Shown here piece by piece: positions 1 to 10,084 of a stretch of DNA of 64,000 nucleotides (positions within the stretch are counted from its first letter, which is position 1; every line of letters begins with the position of its first letter). The translations under genes were made by a program, and so were the position numbers. The stretch spans positions 26,457,956 to 26,521,955 of the forward strand of contig NC_051095.1 of the NCBI RefSeq assembly GCF_901709675.1, read 5' to 3'. Below the pieces are notes generated by a model. The model was not told the DNA's origin. It ran no database searches and saw only the letters and a list, made by a program, of their open reading frames with translations. This DNA comes from Syngnathus acus (lineage: Eukaryota; Chordata; Actinopteri; Syngnathiformes; Syngnathidae).

Positions 1-528
1 CTCTTCATCGAGACACTGAACTATCGTTTTCAATCCTTTGTGAACCTCTCACTGCAAGTCGATGATGGACAAAATAGAGAGATCCAGGCTATTAGACTAA
101 TGGTCTTGCAAAACAGGATGGTTCTGGACTTGTTGACGGCAGCACAAGGTGGTGTGTGCCACATCATTGGGACTTCCTGTTGCACATACATCCCAGGAGA
201 TAACGACACGCACATCAAGGAAGCCATGAACTCACTGAGGAATTTACAGCAGGCCATGTCGGAGGATAACATCCCACATCAATGGGATTTCTTTTCATGG
301 CTATTCTCTGGCGCGTGGTGGCAGTTGCTGTTGAAACTTGTGACGCCTGTGCTTGCTGTGCTGGTATTGTTGTGCTTGTTTACGACCTGTGTTATCCCGT
401 GTTTGAAGTCTGCTGTGACAAGTTTTGTGTCTTCTACCGTGGCACAAGTGCATATACAACTTCTTAGAGATGACGGATGTGATGACTGTGATGTGCTGCG
501 AGACGTGGATTGCGTAGATGCTGTTTAG
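1..528 (+). CDS. Endogenous retrovirus Env fragment (transmembrane subunit), 5' partial
   Basis: The frame is open from the first base of the window to the TAG at 526-528, so this is the C-terminal part of a longer env gene lying to the left. Seen: a leucine-rich heptad segment, then an immunosuppressive-domain-like stretch, then a CX6CC motif at about 157-183 (C, six residues, CC), then a Trp-rich membrane-proximal part, a long hydrophobic membrane segment at about 310-410 and a short acidic tail. In gamma-type retroviruses the CX6CC cysteines bond the transmembrane subunit to the surface subunit, and the heptad region drives fusion; that is family knowledge. The apparent start near 40 is a GTG inside the frame, not a real start. 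No stop interrupts the visible part. Surface subunit, pol and gag are not in the window, so whether the gene works cannot be judged. Confidence 0.85.
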   Translation, partial: LFIETLNYRFQSFVNLSLQVDDGQNREIQAIRLMVLQNRMVLDLLTAAQGGVCHIIGTSCCTYIPGDNDTHIKEAMNSLRNLQQAMSEDNIPHQWDFFSWLFSGAWWQLLLKLVTPVLAVLVLLCLFTTCVIPCLKSAVTSFVSSTVAQVHIQLLRDDGCDDCDVLRDVDCVDAV

Positions 529-849
529 CTCAGCATTCTTTTACAGAAACTTGATGATTTGACCATCGAAAATGCCTTGCAAGTGATGGTTACAATGACG
601 TACTGTTTCTGTGTTTTTCTTTTTCTTTTTTTTATTGGTAACATTCTGGTCGCCTAAGGCAGAGGGGCCGTGTAACTCTTTTCCTGCATTTTAATCTGGC
701 CGCAGGTTTTTCAGTTGCACACAAAATTTGGACTGGAGCATTGAGGGAAATGCCTCGTCTTCACTGGAAATTATTGCTGTCATTGTATTTTCTTTCTTAT
801 GTTTGATTGATCGGGTTTGACATACTCATATGATAAAACAGGGGGGATA
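529..849 (+). other. ERV 3' noncoding region and polypurine tract
   Basis: Noncoding stretch between the env stop and the LTR. It ends with a purine run (AAAACAGGGGGGAT, about 836-849) directly before the LTR, where the plus-strand primer of a retrovirus is expected. Confidence 0.65.
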
Positions 850-1278
850 TGTTAGGGTTTGCAGAATATCTTCATCGTATGATTATGTTGGAATGTAACC
901 TGTAATAATTTACCTAGCTTGTCCTGTCTTACCAAAAGTAGTAGACCAAAGTGCTAAGATATTTTCACCTGATTGACTAGCTGCAGAGGAAGCAATCAAA
1001 GTTGCTTTGTTTCCACAAAGTCGTAAAAGGCCCCCTGCTATGCTTTGATCAGCAGGGGAGCGTCTTCACCCCATCCTGGGTCCTCACACCCCCACTCTCA
1101 ACCCCACTGTGTTTCTTCTCAATAAATATGCACCCGATGAGGCCTGACTTCAGACTTCATTCGACCATCGCTGTAAGCACAGCGACGAGTGAACTCTCCG
1201 CCTGCAGGTGTCTGAAACGACTAACTTGTCTCCAGTGTGGTTCTTGCAAAATAAGTTAGAGTGAACACTACCCTAACA
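850..1278 (+). mobile_element. 3' LTR of the endogenous retrovirus
   Basis: A 429-bp unit that starts TGTTAGGG and ends CCCTAACA, an exact 8-bp terminal inverted repeat with the TG...CA ends of LTRs. It follows a polypurine tract and env. An AATAAA polyadenylation signal lies at 1121-1126. The matching 5' LTR and the target duplication lie outside the window, so the boundaries rest on the inverted ends only. Confidence 0.75.
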
Positions 1279-2255
1279 GGCATACTTATTGCCCCCCGGC
1301 TGTGTGCCTGCACATTGGGGTTCACCCCGGTGAACGAGAGGGTAGCCTCCCTCCGCCTTCGGGTGGGGGGACAGGTCCTGACTGTTGTTTGTGCCTATGC
1401 ACCGAACAGCAACTCAGAGTACCCACCCTTTTTGGGGTCCTTAGAAGAAGTGCTGGAGAGCGCTCCTTCTGGGGACTCTATCGTTCTACTGGGTGACTTC
1501 AATGCTCACGTGGGCAATGACAGTGAGACCTGGAACGGCGTGATTGGGAGAAACGCCCCCCCCCCTCGATCCGGACGGCTTTGAGGAGATTCTGGTCCAC
1601 CATCCGCGGTTTCAGGAGGGAGAAGCAGTGCACCGTCAACACTGTTTACAGTGGATTTGGCGTGCTGCTGACCTCGACTCGGGACGTCGTGAGTCGGTGG
1701 GGAGAATACTTCGAAGACCTCCTCAATTCCACGGACACGCCTTCCATCGTGGAAGCAGGGCCTGGAGACTCTGAGGTGGACCCTCCAATCTTTGGGATCG
1801 AAGTCCCTGAGGCAGTTAAAAAACTCCTTGGGGGCAAGGCCCCAGTGGTGAATGAGATCCGCCCGGAGTTTTTAAAGGCTCTGGATGTTGTGGGGCTGTC
1901 CTGGCTTACACGCCTCTGCAACATCACGTGGACATTGGGCACGGTACCTCTGGATTGCAGACTGGGGTGGTGGTTCCCCTCTTTATGAAGGGGGACCGGA
2001 GGGTGTGTTCCAACTCCAGAGGAATCACACTCCTCAGCCTCCCTGGTAAGGTCTATTCAGGGGTGCTGGAGAGGAGGGTCTGTCGGTATGTCGAACCTCG
2101 GATTCAGGCGGAGCAGTGTAGCTTTCGTCCTGGCCGTGGAACAGTGGACCAGCTCTATACCCTCGGCAGGATCCTCGAGGGGGGATGGGAGTTTGCTCAA
2201 CCAGTCCACGTGTTTTGTGGACTTGGAGAAGGCGTTCGACCGTGTCCCTCTGGAA
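1279..2255 (+). pseudogene. LINE endonuclease and N-terminal reverse transcriptase remnants
   Basis: The frame around 1261-1580 carries an apurinic-endonuclease-type segment with the motif [11 protein letters not shown], where D and N are active-site residues of this nuclease family. Frames around 1581-1988 and 1928-2302 carry the linker and the start of the reverse transcriptase (RGITLLSLPGKVYS and a FRPGRGTVDQL-type motif). Several frame changes and an internal deletion mean no full protein can be made. The coding sequence resumes after the hAT insertion at 3355. Confidence 0.75.
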
Positions 2256-3346
2256 CAGGGGTCGGGAACCTATGGCTCACGAGCCAGATGTGGCTCTTTT
2301 GATGATTGCATATGGCTCGCAGATAAAACAAAATATTCTCACTTGTTTTAATCCATCCATCGATTTTTCACTGCGCATGTCCTGTTCAGGGCTGCAGGAG
2401 CAATTGTCCATTATTTTAATTGGATGATACTGGCCTACGTTTGCCGTTGCTGGGTAAAACAGGTAAACGCCCCCTTTTGAATCAGTCTGAGACTGCGTCT
2501 GCTCGGTCATTAGCTCAAAGCTAACCCTTCGACGAAGAAGATGGCGAAAAGAAAAAAAGACGACGAGTATCGTACATTTCAGGACGAATGGACCGAAGAA
2601 TTCGCCTTTGTGGAGAGAGCGGGTTCTGCGGTGTGTCTAATTTGCAATGACAAAATTACATCGTTGAAACGGTCGAATGTAAAGCGGCACTTCGACACGC
2701 GCCACGAACATGAAAATAGACCCATCCTAAGTTTCCATTGCATTACACCAGGAGGCACTTTGTGCTCAGATGTGTGACAGGCTGTTTGGCGAAGTGATGT
2801 CGCTGGTCATTCGTGTGATCAACTTTATTGTTGCCCGAGCCTTAAATGATCGCCAGTTTAAAACACTGCTGGATGAAGTTGCAAATAACTATCCAGAAAT
2901 GAAAAAACTCCAACCCGAAGACCAGCTGATTCTCAAAACTTGGAACGCGCTTCCTGTCACATACCACACACTGCAGCGTGTGAGTATTGCTGTATTGACC
3001 ATGTTTGGATCTACGTATGCATGTGAGCAGTCATTCTCACATCTTAAAAACATCAAGTCCAACCTACGATCACGTTTAACGGATGAAAGCCTCAACGCTT
3101 GCATGAAGCTTAACCTCACCAAGTACCAACCCGACTACAAAGACATCAGCAAATCCATGCAGCACCAGAAGTCGCATTAATGGTGAGTGTTATAACAACA
3201 TTATTTAAAAGAATAAATTCAGAGGCTTATTATACTGACATTTAGTTGAATTCACTTTTAAAATATATTATATGGCTCTCACTGAAATAAATTTCCAAAT
3301 TTTTTGCTTTCATGGCTCTCTTAGTCAAAAAGGTTCCCGACCCCTG
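2256..3346 (+). mobile_element. hAT DNA transposon, internally deleted, inserted in the LINE
   Basis: Terminal inverted repeats start CAGGGGTCGGGAACC and end GGTTCCCGACCCCTG. Both sides carry the same 8-bp target duplication CTCTGGAA (2248-2255 and 3347-3354), diagnostic of hAT insertion. The LINE reading resumes right after the second copy, so this insertion is younger than the LINE. Confidence 0.93.
2541..3180 (+). pseudogene. hAT transposase relic: BED-type zinc finger joined to C-terminal dimerisation domain
   Basis: The first frame (2541-2777) starts at ATG, has a Lys-rich N terminus and a zinc-finger segment with CLIC...HFDTRH cysteines and histidines. A second frame (about 2770-3180) carries the hAT C-terminal dimerisation region, with motifs such as ACEQSFSHLKNIKS and LRSRLTDESL. 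Most of the catalytic core between them is missing and the frame changes near 2770, so this is a deletion derivative. The protein resembles the SCAND3/ZBED-like hAT group by eye. Confidence 0.8.
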
Positions 3347-4384
3347 CTCTGGAAGTTCTCTAGAGGGTGCTTCGGGAGTACCGGGTGCCGAGCCAACTGA
3401 TAAGGGCGGTTCGGTCCCTGTATCACCGATGTCAGAGTTTTGTCCGCATTTCCGGCAGTAAGTCGCATTCGTTACCACTGGGGGTTGGACTCCGCCAAGG
3501 CTGCCCTTTGTCACCGATTCTGTTCATAACTTTTATGGACAGAATTTCTAGGCGCAGCCGAGGTGTTGAGGGTGTCTGGTTTGGGGACCTCAGCATTGCG
3601 TCTCTGCTTTTTGCAGACGATGTGGTGCTGTTGGCTTTTTCAAGCCGTGATCCCCAGCTATCACTGGAGCGGTTCGCAGCCGAGTGTGAAGCAGTCAGGA
3701 TGAGGGTCAGCACCACAGTCCATGGTCCTCGATCGGAAAAGGGTGGAAAGCCCTCTCCGGATCGGGGATGAGATCCTGCCCCAAGTGGAGGAGTATCTTG
3801 GGGTCTTGTTCACGAGTGAGGGCAGGATGGAGCGCGAGATCGACAGGCGGATCGGTGCAGCATCAGCAGTAATGCGGACTCTGTACTGGTCAGTCGTGGT
3901 AAAGAGAGAGCTGAGCCAAAAGGCAAAGCTCTCAATTTACCGGTCGATCTATGCCCCTACCCTCACCTATGGTCACGAGCTATGGGTCATGACCGAAAGA
4001 ACGAGATCCAAGATACAAGCGGCCGAAATGAGTTTCCTCCGCAGGGTGTCCAGGCTCTCCCTTAGAGATAAGTTGAGAAGCTCAGTCATCCGGGAGAGAC
4101 TCGGTGTAGAGCCGCTGTTCCGCCATGTTGAGAGAAGCCAGATGAGGTGGCTCGGGCATCTCATCAGAATGCCTCCTGGACGCTTCCCTGGGGAGGTGTT
4201 CCGGGCATGTCCCACCGGTAGGAGACTTCGTGGACGACCAAGGACGCGCTGGAGAGACTATGTCTCTCAGCTGGCCTGGGAACGTCTCGAGATACCCCGG
4301 GATGAGCTGGATGAAGTGGCTGGGGAGAGGGAAGTCTGGGAGGCCCTCCTTAAGCTGCTGCCCCCGCGACCCGACCCCGGATAA
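3347..4384 (+). pseudogene. LINE reverse transcriptase C-terminal half
   Basis: The frame 3367-3771 contains the palm motif LLFADDVVLL, with the two catalytic Asp residues, and the upstream GLRQGCPLSP motif. The frame 3722-4384 carries the thumb and C-terminal region up to the stop. The two frames are offset, so at least one frameshift lies near 3720. This continues the element interrupted at 2255. Confidence 0.8.
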
Positions 4385-4404
4385 GCGGAAGAAGATGGAT
4401 GGAT

Positions 4405-4731
4405 GGAGAATCCAATCATTCTAGTACTTTACGGTGTCTTGCCAGTAAAGAGGTGGGAGTAAAAAATATTACTATTATTGTGGCAACTTCGAAAAATTCA
4501 TTGCCCACTGAGACCAATTGGTTTCGGGAACGTATTAGGTCACAGACAACACAACAATGGTGTAAAAGGTTATCTTGACGGTACGTCGTAATCTGGAGTG
4601 CTACAACACTGCCAGATGTCAATACCAGACTGAATTATGAGCGACAAAGTTAACATACAGTACTTGGTAAATGTATTTACCTGTTTACAGGTGTTGAACT
4701 AGTGTTGCCACCCGTCCCGGATTTTCCTGAT
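4405..4731. other. Unassigned spacer
   Basis: No open frame with protein character and no repeat structure that I recognise. Two short similar phrases containing GTCCCGGATTTTC occur at about 4713-4745, just before the next element. Confidence 0.4.
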
Positions 4732-4740
4732 TGTCCCGGA

Positions 4741-5480
4741 TTTTCAAGATTCAAGAATTTTTATTTGCCTCGTTTGAGCGTATCAAACAAGGAATTTGAT
4801 TTCGGTACATCACAGCCTCTGTTCAACATTTAGGTGACTAACAACACTCAGGACATGTCTGTGGAGACAATAGTATTACTGCGGATAGTGAGGGGTGAAG
4901 GTGGTGAAGGGTCTCACCTGAAGTCCACTGTCATCTCCACGTTCTTGAGCGGGTTCAGCTCCAGGTGATTTTGTCTGCACCAGTGGACCAGCCGCTCCAC
5001 CTCCTGTCTATACGCAGTCTTGTCACCGTCCTGGATCGATGAGAGTGGTGTCGTCTGTATACATCAGGAGCTTCACAGAAGAGTAGCCTGAGGAGCAATC
5101 GTTGGTGTAGAGAGAGAAGAGCAGTGGGGAGAGGAAGCTGGTGATCCACTGACAGGTGGAGGCAGGCACCGTGAGCTTGATGAGCTTCTGTTGGAGGATG
5201 TCAGGAGCGATGGTGTTGAACGCCGAGCTGAAGTCCACAAACAGGATCCTGGCATACGTTCCTGGGGTGTCCAGGTGGTTCAGGATGTAGTGCAGTCCCA
5301 TGTTGACCGCATCGTCCACCGACCTGTTTGCCCGAAGGGCAAACTGGAGGGGGTCAAGCAGGGGGCCCGTGACGTTTTTCAGGTGGTTCAACACTAATTT
5401 CTCGAAAGATTTCACGACCACAGATGTCAGAGCGACAGGTCATATAGTCATTCAAACTTGTGATGGCGGGCTTCATGGTC
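4741..5480 (-). mobile_element. Non-LTR retrotransposon fragment (CR1/L2/Rex1-type group), 5' truncated, copy A
   Basis: Reverse-strand copy of the same family as 50970-52350 and 53390-55964. Its 3' end, read on the minus strand, finishes in AATAAAAATTCTTGAATCTTG, the same tail as the copy ending at 55964. It is flanked by TGTCCCGGA at 4732-4740 and 5481-5489, a plausible 9-bp target duplication. It is truncated within the reverse transcriptase. Confidence 0.8.
5023..5421 (-). pseudogene. Reverse transcriptase fragment of copy A
   Basis: Reverse-strand frame with reverse transcriptase motifs: [26 protein letters not shown] (first catalytic Asp) and a YTDD motif in place of the YADD of copy C. 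A segment between the finger and the palm, including the TGAPQG region, is deleted. Not functional. Confidence 0.75.
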
Positions 5481-5540
5481 TGTCCCGGAAAAAAAAAAAT
5501 CCAGGACACGTTGTGTAAAATGTGTATTTCAGTTTAATTG

Positions 5541-5904
5541 TGTCACGTGTCTGCGGCACCTGCCATATGACCACGCCCCTAATCCACACCTGTCACCTGC
5601 TTGTTAGTCTCCCTATTTAAACCCTGTAATCTGGTCACGTCTTTGTCAGTTTGTTCCTGTATGCCACCCATTAGCTCCTTGTGCTTCGTGCCTGTCAGCC
5701 TGTGCTTTTTCCCTGTTGCCGACCGCTTCCGTCAAACTGACCGACCACGTCCGAATGCCGCCTACCCTGACCGGCCGCCTGCCTCAACTACCTGCTTGTT
5801 GTTACGTTGCACTCTTCTGCTCAGCCTCACCAGCCAAACCGGAAGTCCAGCTTTCCACTTCCCCTTTCCCTTTTTCAAGAAAGATTCGTGCTGCATTCCT
5901 AACA
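5541..5904 (+). mobile_element. Solo LTR, copy 1
   Basis: A 364-bp unit starting TGTCACG and ending CTAACA, flanked by the 5-bp duplication AATTG (5536-5540 and 5905-5909). It contains a TATTTAAA promoter-like element near 5613. It is homologous to the solo LTR at 8318-8803 but has only one copy of the segment that is amplified there. No internal retroviral sequence adjoins it. Confidence 0.7.
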
Positions 5905-5909
5905 AATTG

Positions 5910-6484
5910 TAGCGTGCCTATGTCCATAAACTTGGGCACATTGTATTGTTCTTATATGTAACAAAGACGTCTCACACGTAATCGTTATATGTTCTCTTTT
6001 ATGTCCGTCAAAGATCTGGTGGTACACTTTATGGCAGCCGTCAAGCCCATTCTCCTGCTCTCTTTACGACAGTTACTGCCAGGGCCAGACTGGGAGATTT
6101 TGTTCAGGCCAGGAGTCAGTTATGTATCTAGGCCACCCTGGCCTTGCCCACACGTGCATGTTCATACCCACACTTAAATGCATGGACACAAGAAAAACGC
6201 ATTTGGGTTTTGTTGTGGGTGGTACCGGAAAAACAAATCAAAATCTCTAGAATGAGGGCGAGTACAATAATCAAAAGGTCTCTGAGTCTGACTGTCTGTC
6301 TATGTCCTGAGTTGGCCTTTCCCTTGCACTGCTCCCTGGACTTGTCCTGCCAGTATCCTCTGCATCTGCTGAGAGTGTCAGAACAACCAGCATAATAATT
6401 ATATTATCGACAAGAACATATCAAAAGACTGATATGGTTAAATATATGCTTTTTTTCCCAAAATGTTTTATGCATAGTTATGAC
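5910..6484. other. Unassigned stretch
   Basis: No coding potential or clear element boundary seen. A tract near 6080-6170 (rich in CCAGGCC-type words) may be an old repeat. Confidence 0.3.
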
Positions 6485-6832
6485 TATGCCATGCATTGAT
6501 AGATGACTGTCTGTTCTTTACCTGTCAGCTGCTCTGACCTAGTACTGGGCCTACTGTCTGAAGCACCAAAACTGGCAACATGTCCACCTTTGCATAGGAA
6601 ACATAGACATATATTTCAATATTAATTTAGCCAGGGCCAGTTACAAAGTTTAGAGGAATGTGCAAGTAAGAAAGAATAACAAATGACTCTTCAACTTACA
6701 AAATCAACTAGAACTAAATCTAACAATAAATCAGCAGAGGGACAGCCTTATTACATGGCAGCGGCACATATGCACACAACACATGCAAACTGGCATACAT
6801 CCACGCGCGGGCACACACAATTTTTAATGGCA

Positions 6833-6838
6833 CCGTGT

Positions 6839-6869
<31 letters not shown>

Positions 6870-6873
6870 GGGC
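6833..6873 (+). repeat. (GT)n followed by poly-G
   Basis: A GT dinucleotide run passes directly into a run of about 20 G residues. It explains the glycine-rich reading frames seen here, which are not genes. Confidence 0.9.
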
Positions 6874-7197
6874 AGAACAAATCCGTAACTTTTCTGCATT
6901 TGGCCGCGTCCTCCTCCAGCGCCTTTCTTTTTTCTGTCCCTCTCCGCACCGCCTTTCCTCTTCTTTTTACCACGTTCGAAGTCAATTATCCTCACTCGCA
7001 CCGCTCCCTAGCTACAGCAGACGGAACCTGACAGTAACACACCCCTTCCTCCTCACGCGCTCTGTGTGGTTGATAAGGACTGTGGGGGCGGGTGTTAATT
7101 CATATAAACCAATAGTCTTTTCCTCCACGCATGCTCCTGGTCTGAGTGGCCTGGCCTGTCTCTCTGATAGGCGCGCCGCCTCCCCGGCTGACTTAAA

Positions 7198-7221
7198 AAA
7201 AATATATATATATAATAATAA

Positions 7222-7263
<42 letters not shown>

Positions 7264-7276
7264 ATATATAAAAAAA
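7198..7276 (+). repeat. (TA)n microsatellite
   Basis: Imperfect TA repeat with A-rich interruptions. Confidence 0.9.
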
Positions 7277-7330
7277 ACAGAGATGCAGGCCAGCAGCCCA
7301 ATCCTAGGTTCTCCCGGTCAGTCCGGGCGT

Positions 7331-7619
7331 GGTTACTGCTATCAGTACATCTTCCCCCTCCATGAAAACAACATATTTTTGAAAGAACTTATTATGAAAA
7401 AGAACCCACAATAATAGGTATATGAAACAAGCAAAGTAGGTATATGAAACAAGCAAAGAAAACTGAGCATTTAAAACATCAGCATATCATTTAAGAACAC
7501 ATCTGCAAGTGAATTATTGTATGACCTGGGAGCAACTTTTTGCAACACGACGGCTCTACGATCCCATGACCCAGGTCCTTCCATGCGAACTACCTCCTTC
7601 TCCTGCAGTGGCACTAGAA
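7331..7619. other. Unassigned spacer with short tandem duplication
   Basis: Contains two direct copies of a unit beginning AGGTATATGAAACAAGCAAAG (about 7417-7459). Nothing else recognised. Confidence 0.4.
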
Positions 7620-8317
7620 GAGGGGTGTCCAAACATTTTGCAAGGAGGTCCAGATTTCATAAAGTGAAGGGGCACAGGGGCCAACAGATTTTTCGGACAC
7701 TTTTTAACTACAAATATTTCATGCAAATACACACTGTTATAAAACAAATTTCATTGTCCCAATTGTCTTTATTTTTAACTGACAAATAACCAAATATAAG
7801 GCAGATGTGAAGAACTCTAAAAACACAAATTCTGCCTTTCATTTATATCTGAAGAGTCAGATAACATTGAACAAACTGTATGAAATACCTTAAATTTACA
7901 GGAGTTTAAAATTATTTTTGCCTCATGAACATTTTGAACAGGATTTATAAGTAATGCAAAGTTGGCTGTTATTATTAAAACTTAAAACGAGTGAATTCTG
8001 CACTTGTCATTTACAATATCTTTCAGAAAGTAATTGTGTCACATCTACAGGTTCATAACATCAACAGTATTAACATGGCCACTTCGTAATATTTAATATT
8101 AAGTAATATTTACTTTTGATTTACTTTTGACTCACAGCCCCGCGTGAAGAATCACTGTTGGAATTTGGAAGTTCAGCTTTGAGCTGCTTCACTTTATCAG
8201 CGCGGTCACTCCCTGTTAGCTTGTCGTATGTGTTAGCACATTTAGTCTGATAGTGTCTCTTTAGGTTGAAATCCTTAAACAAGGCAAGACCTTAAACAAG
8301 TCTCTTTACAAATTAGA

Positions 8318-8803
8318 TGTCACGTTCCCACGTCACCTGACTTCCAGCCGAGCCCGACTCATGAAATTGCCAGCACCTGCTACGGCTCGTTAGGCTCCCC
8401 ATTTAACCTCTCTGTGTTCTGCCAGTGGTTGTCAGTTCGTCTGATTACCCTGCCCGTGATACTGCTGCCCTTTTTTGTCCCCGGACCAAACTTGTAGCCA
8501 ACTGCTTCCTCGTCCTTCGACCACGCTCCAGATCGCCGCCTGCCCTGACTACTTGCTCGTCCTTCGACCACGCTCCAGATCGCCGCCTGCCCTGACTACT
8601 TGCTCGTCCTTCGACCACGCTCCAGATCGCCGCCTGCCCTGACTACTTGCTCGTCCTTCGACCACGCTCCAGATCGCCGCCTGTTCGGACTACTTGCTCA
8701 GCCACGCCAGCCAGACCGCAGGTCCAGCGTTCTACGTCCCCGTTTTCCCTCTTGCCAATAAAGGATCGTGTTGCACTTGGTTCCCTGTCTTTGTTCTCTG
8801 ACA
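8318..8803 (+). mobile_element. Solo LTR, copy 2
   Basis: Starts TGTCACG, ends CTGACA, with TGTCA/TGACA inverted tips and an exact 5-bp target duplication TTAGA (8313-8317 and 8804-8808). AATAAA lies at 8757-8762. It is homologous to 5541-5904 and longer mainly because of an internal tandem array. It interrupts the zinc-finger exon of an older hAT element. Confidence 0.85.
8511..8698 (+). repeat. 47-bp tandem repeat, four copies, inside the solo LTR
   Basis: Units start at 8511, 8558, 8605 and 8652 with the phrase CGTCCTTCGACCACGCTCC. The first three are nearly identical and the last has small changes near its end. Confidence 0.95.
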
Positions 8804-9115
8804 TTAGACAAACACAATTGCCTTGATTTTCAGTGAAGAAGTATTGTAATTCCCATTTCTCCTGAAAGCGACGGCCCTCAATGTCAACTTTCCTCGTTTT
8901 CTTTGCAGTCGCCATGGCAGAAATGAGTGGAGAGGGGTGGTGCTGTCACCTTTTGGTAAGAGGAGGAATTACAGTTTCAAGTGTCATGACTTTATTATTC
9001 AGCTTGACAGTGCAGGCGGGCCATAAATAATACTTTATAAGACCGAAACTGCAGGCCGTATGAAATCGGACCAGGGGCCGGATTTGGCTCACGGGCCGGA
9101 CTTTGGATATGCCTG

Positions 9116-9461
9116 CTATAGAGTGAATACTCCTTGCCCACACTCTTACGGTGATAACGCCACTCCCACCTACTGCAGTGGATGTCTAATTACCCTTTAA
9201 TCTAATCTAGTACAGCAAAAAAACAAAAAAAGCATATTCCCTGGTGTCACACGCGTCCCCCCTGGTATCGCACCGTGCCCCCCCCTGGTATCGCACCGTA
9301 CCCCCCCCAACTTTTAAATAGTTAATAGTTTAAAATAGCTTCTTGTGCCAATTAGGGAGTGGCTCAAATTCATTTTTGATACACTGATGTGTGTTTAAAG
9401 GTGAAAGACCAGCTACAACACAAATCAGCAACTGTCATCTGCCACCTGCAGTACAGCATAG
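9116..9461. other. Unassigned spacer with C-rich tandem
   Basis: A short tandem of CCCCCTGGTATCGCACCGT-type units lies at about 9255-9312. No gene seen. Confidence 0.5.
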
Positions 9462-9831
9462 TACAAACCGGATTCGGTTGAAGTTGGGGAATTGTGTAAA
9501 ATGTAAATAAAAACAAAATACAACGATTTAAAAATCCTTCTCAACCCATATTCAATTGAATACACAACAAAGACAACATGTTTAATGTTCAAACTGATAA
9601 ACTTAATTTTTTTTTTTTGCCAAATAATAATTAAGTTAGAATTTCATGGCTGCAACACGTCCACTAGAAGTTGGGAAAGGTGGCAAAAAATACTGAGAAA
9701 GCTGAGAAAAGCTCATCAAACACCTATTTGCAACATCCCACATGTGACCAGGCTAATTGGGAACAGGTGGGTACCATGAGTGGGTATAAAAGGAGTCTCC
9801 CCAAACATGCTCAGTCATTCACAAGCAAGGA

Positions 9832-10076
9832 TGGGGCGAGGTTCACCGCTTTGTCCACAACTGCGTGAGAAAATAGTTGAACAGTTTAAGAAAAACATTT
9901 CTCAAAGCAAAATTGCAAGGAATTTAGGGTTTTCAACATCTACGGTCCATAATATCATCAAAGGTTCAGAGAATCTGGTGAAATCACTGCGCGTAAGCGC
10001 CACGGCTGGAAACCAAGACTGAATGACCGTGACCTTCGATCCCTCAGACGGCACTGCCTTAAAAACCGACATGAGT
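9832..10076 (+). pseudogene. Tc1 transposase N-terminal helix-turn-helix region
   Basis: The frame has an N-terminal DNA-binding segment (LREKIVEQFKKN, SQSKIARNLGFSTSTVHNII) characteristic of Tc1 transposases. It shifts frame near 9980 and is cut at 10077-10084 by the hAT insertion. Confidence 0.8.
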
Positions 10077-10084
10077 GTGTAAAG

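Larger units (their letters stand above)
1279..4404 (+). mobile_element. Non-LTR retrotransposon (RTE-like or related LINE), broken copy
   Basis: Runs from an endonuclease segment through a reverse transcriptase to a GGATGGATGG tail at about 4393-4406, the short tandem tail common in fish LINEs. It is 5' truncated at the ERV LTR, internally deleted after the endonuclease (around 1555), frameshifted several times, and split at 2248-2255 by a hAT insertion. The clade is tentative; I judged it from the look of the protein only. Confidence 0.75.
6485..7330 (-). mobile_element. hAT-like DNA transposon relic, copy A (inverted relative to 58590-59390)
   Basis: Read on the minus strand this matches 58590-59390 through its length: a shared head containing GGGAGAACC and CTAGGATTGG, the Lys-rich coding start near 7000-6890, and the shared tail with TGTCAGCTGCTCTGA (6525-6539 on plus). 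It contains a GT/G microsatellite (6833-6873) and a long AT microsatellite (about 7198-7276) that the partner lacks in this form. hAT membership is inferred from the N-terminal protein style only. Confidence 0.6.
8121..8915 (-). pseudogene. hAT transposase N-terminal BED-like zinc-finger exon, disrupted by LTR insertion
   Basis: On the minus strand an ATG at 8915 opens a frame beginning MATAKKTRKVD with a NCVCL motif. The frame is cut at 8808-8804 by the LTR and resumes at about 8317, with a zinc-finger Cys and the RHYQTK histidine motif, ending at a TAA at 8121-8123. The style matches the GTF2IRD2/SCAND3-like hAT N terminus. The catalytic region is absent. Confidence 0.7.
7620..9115 (-). mobile_element. 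hAT DNA transposon relic split by a solo LTR
   Basis: The ends are inverted (GGGGTGTCCAAA at 7623-7634; the minus-strand view of the right end begins CAGGCATATCCAAAG). Flanks CACTAGAA and CTATAGAG match at 5 of 8 positions, so the target duplication is degraded. The middle is AT-rich noncoding sequence plus the broken zinc-finger exon at 8121-8915. Confidence 0.6.

Noticed and set aside
6683-7414. A 243-codon plus-strand frame
   Set aside because: It crosses a poly-G tract and a TA microsatellite on the antisense strand of a transposon relic; no domain.
8511-8698. A CRISPR-like repeat array
   Set aside because: The 47-bp units are contiguous without spacers, inside an LTR of a vertebrate genome.
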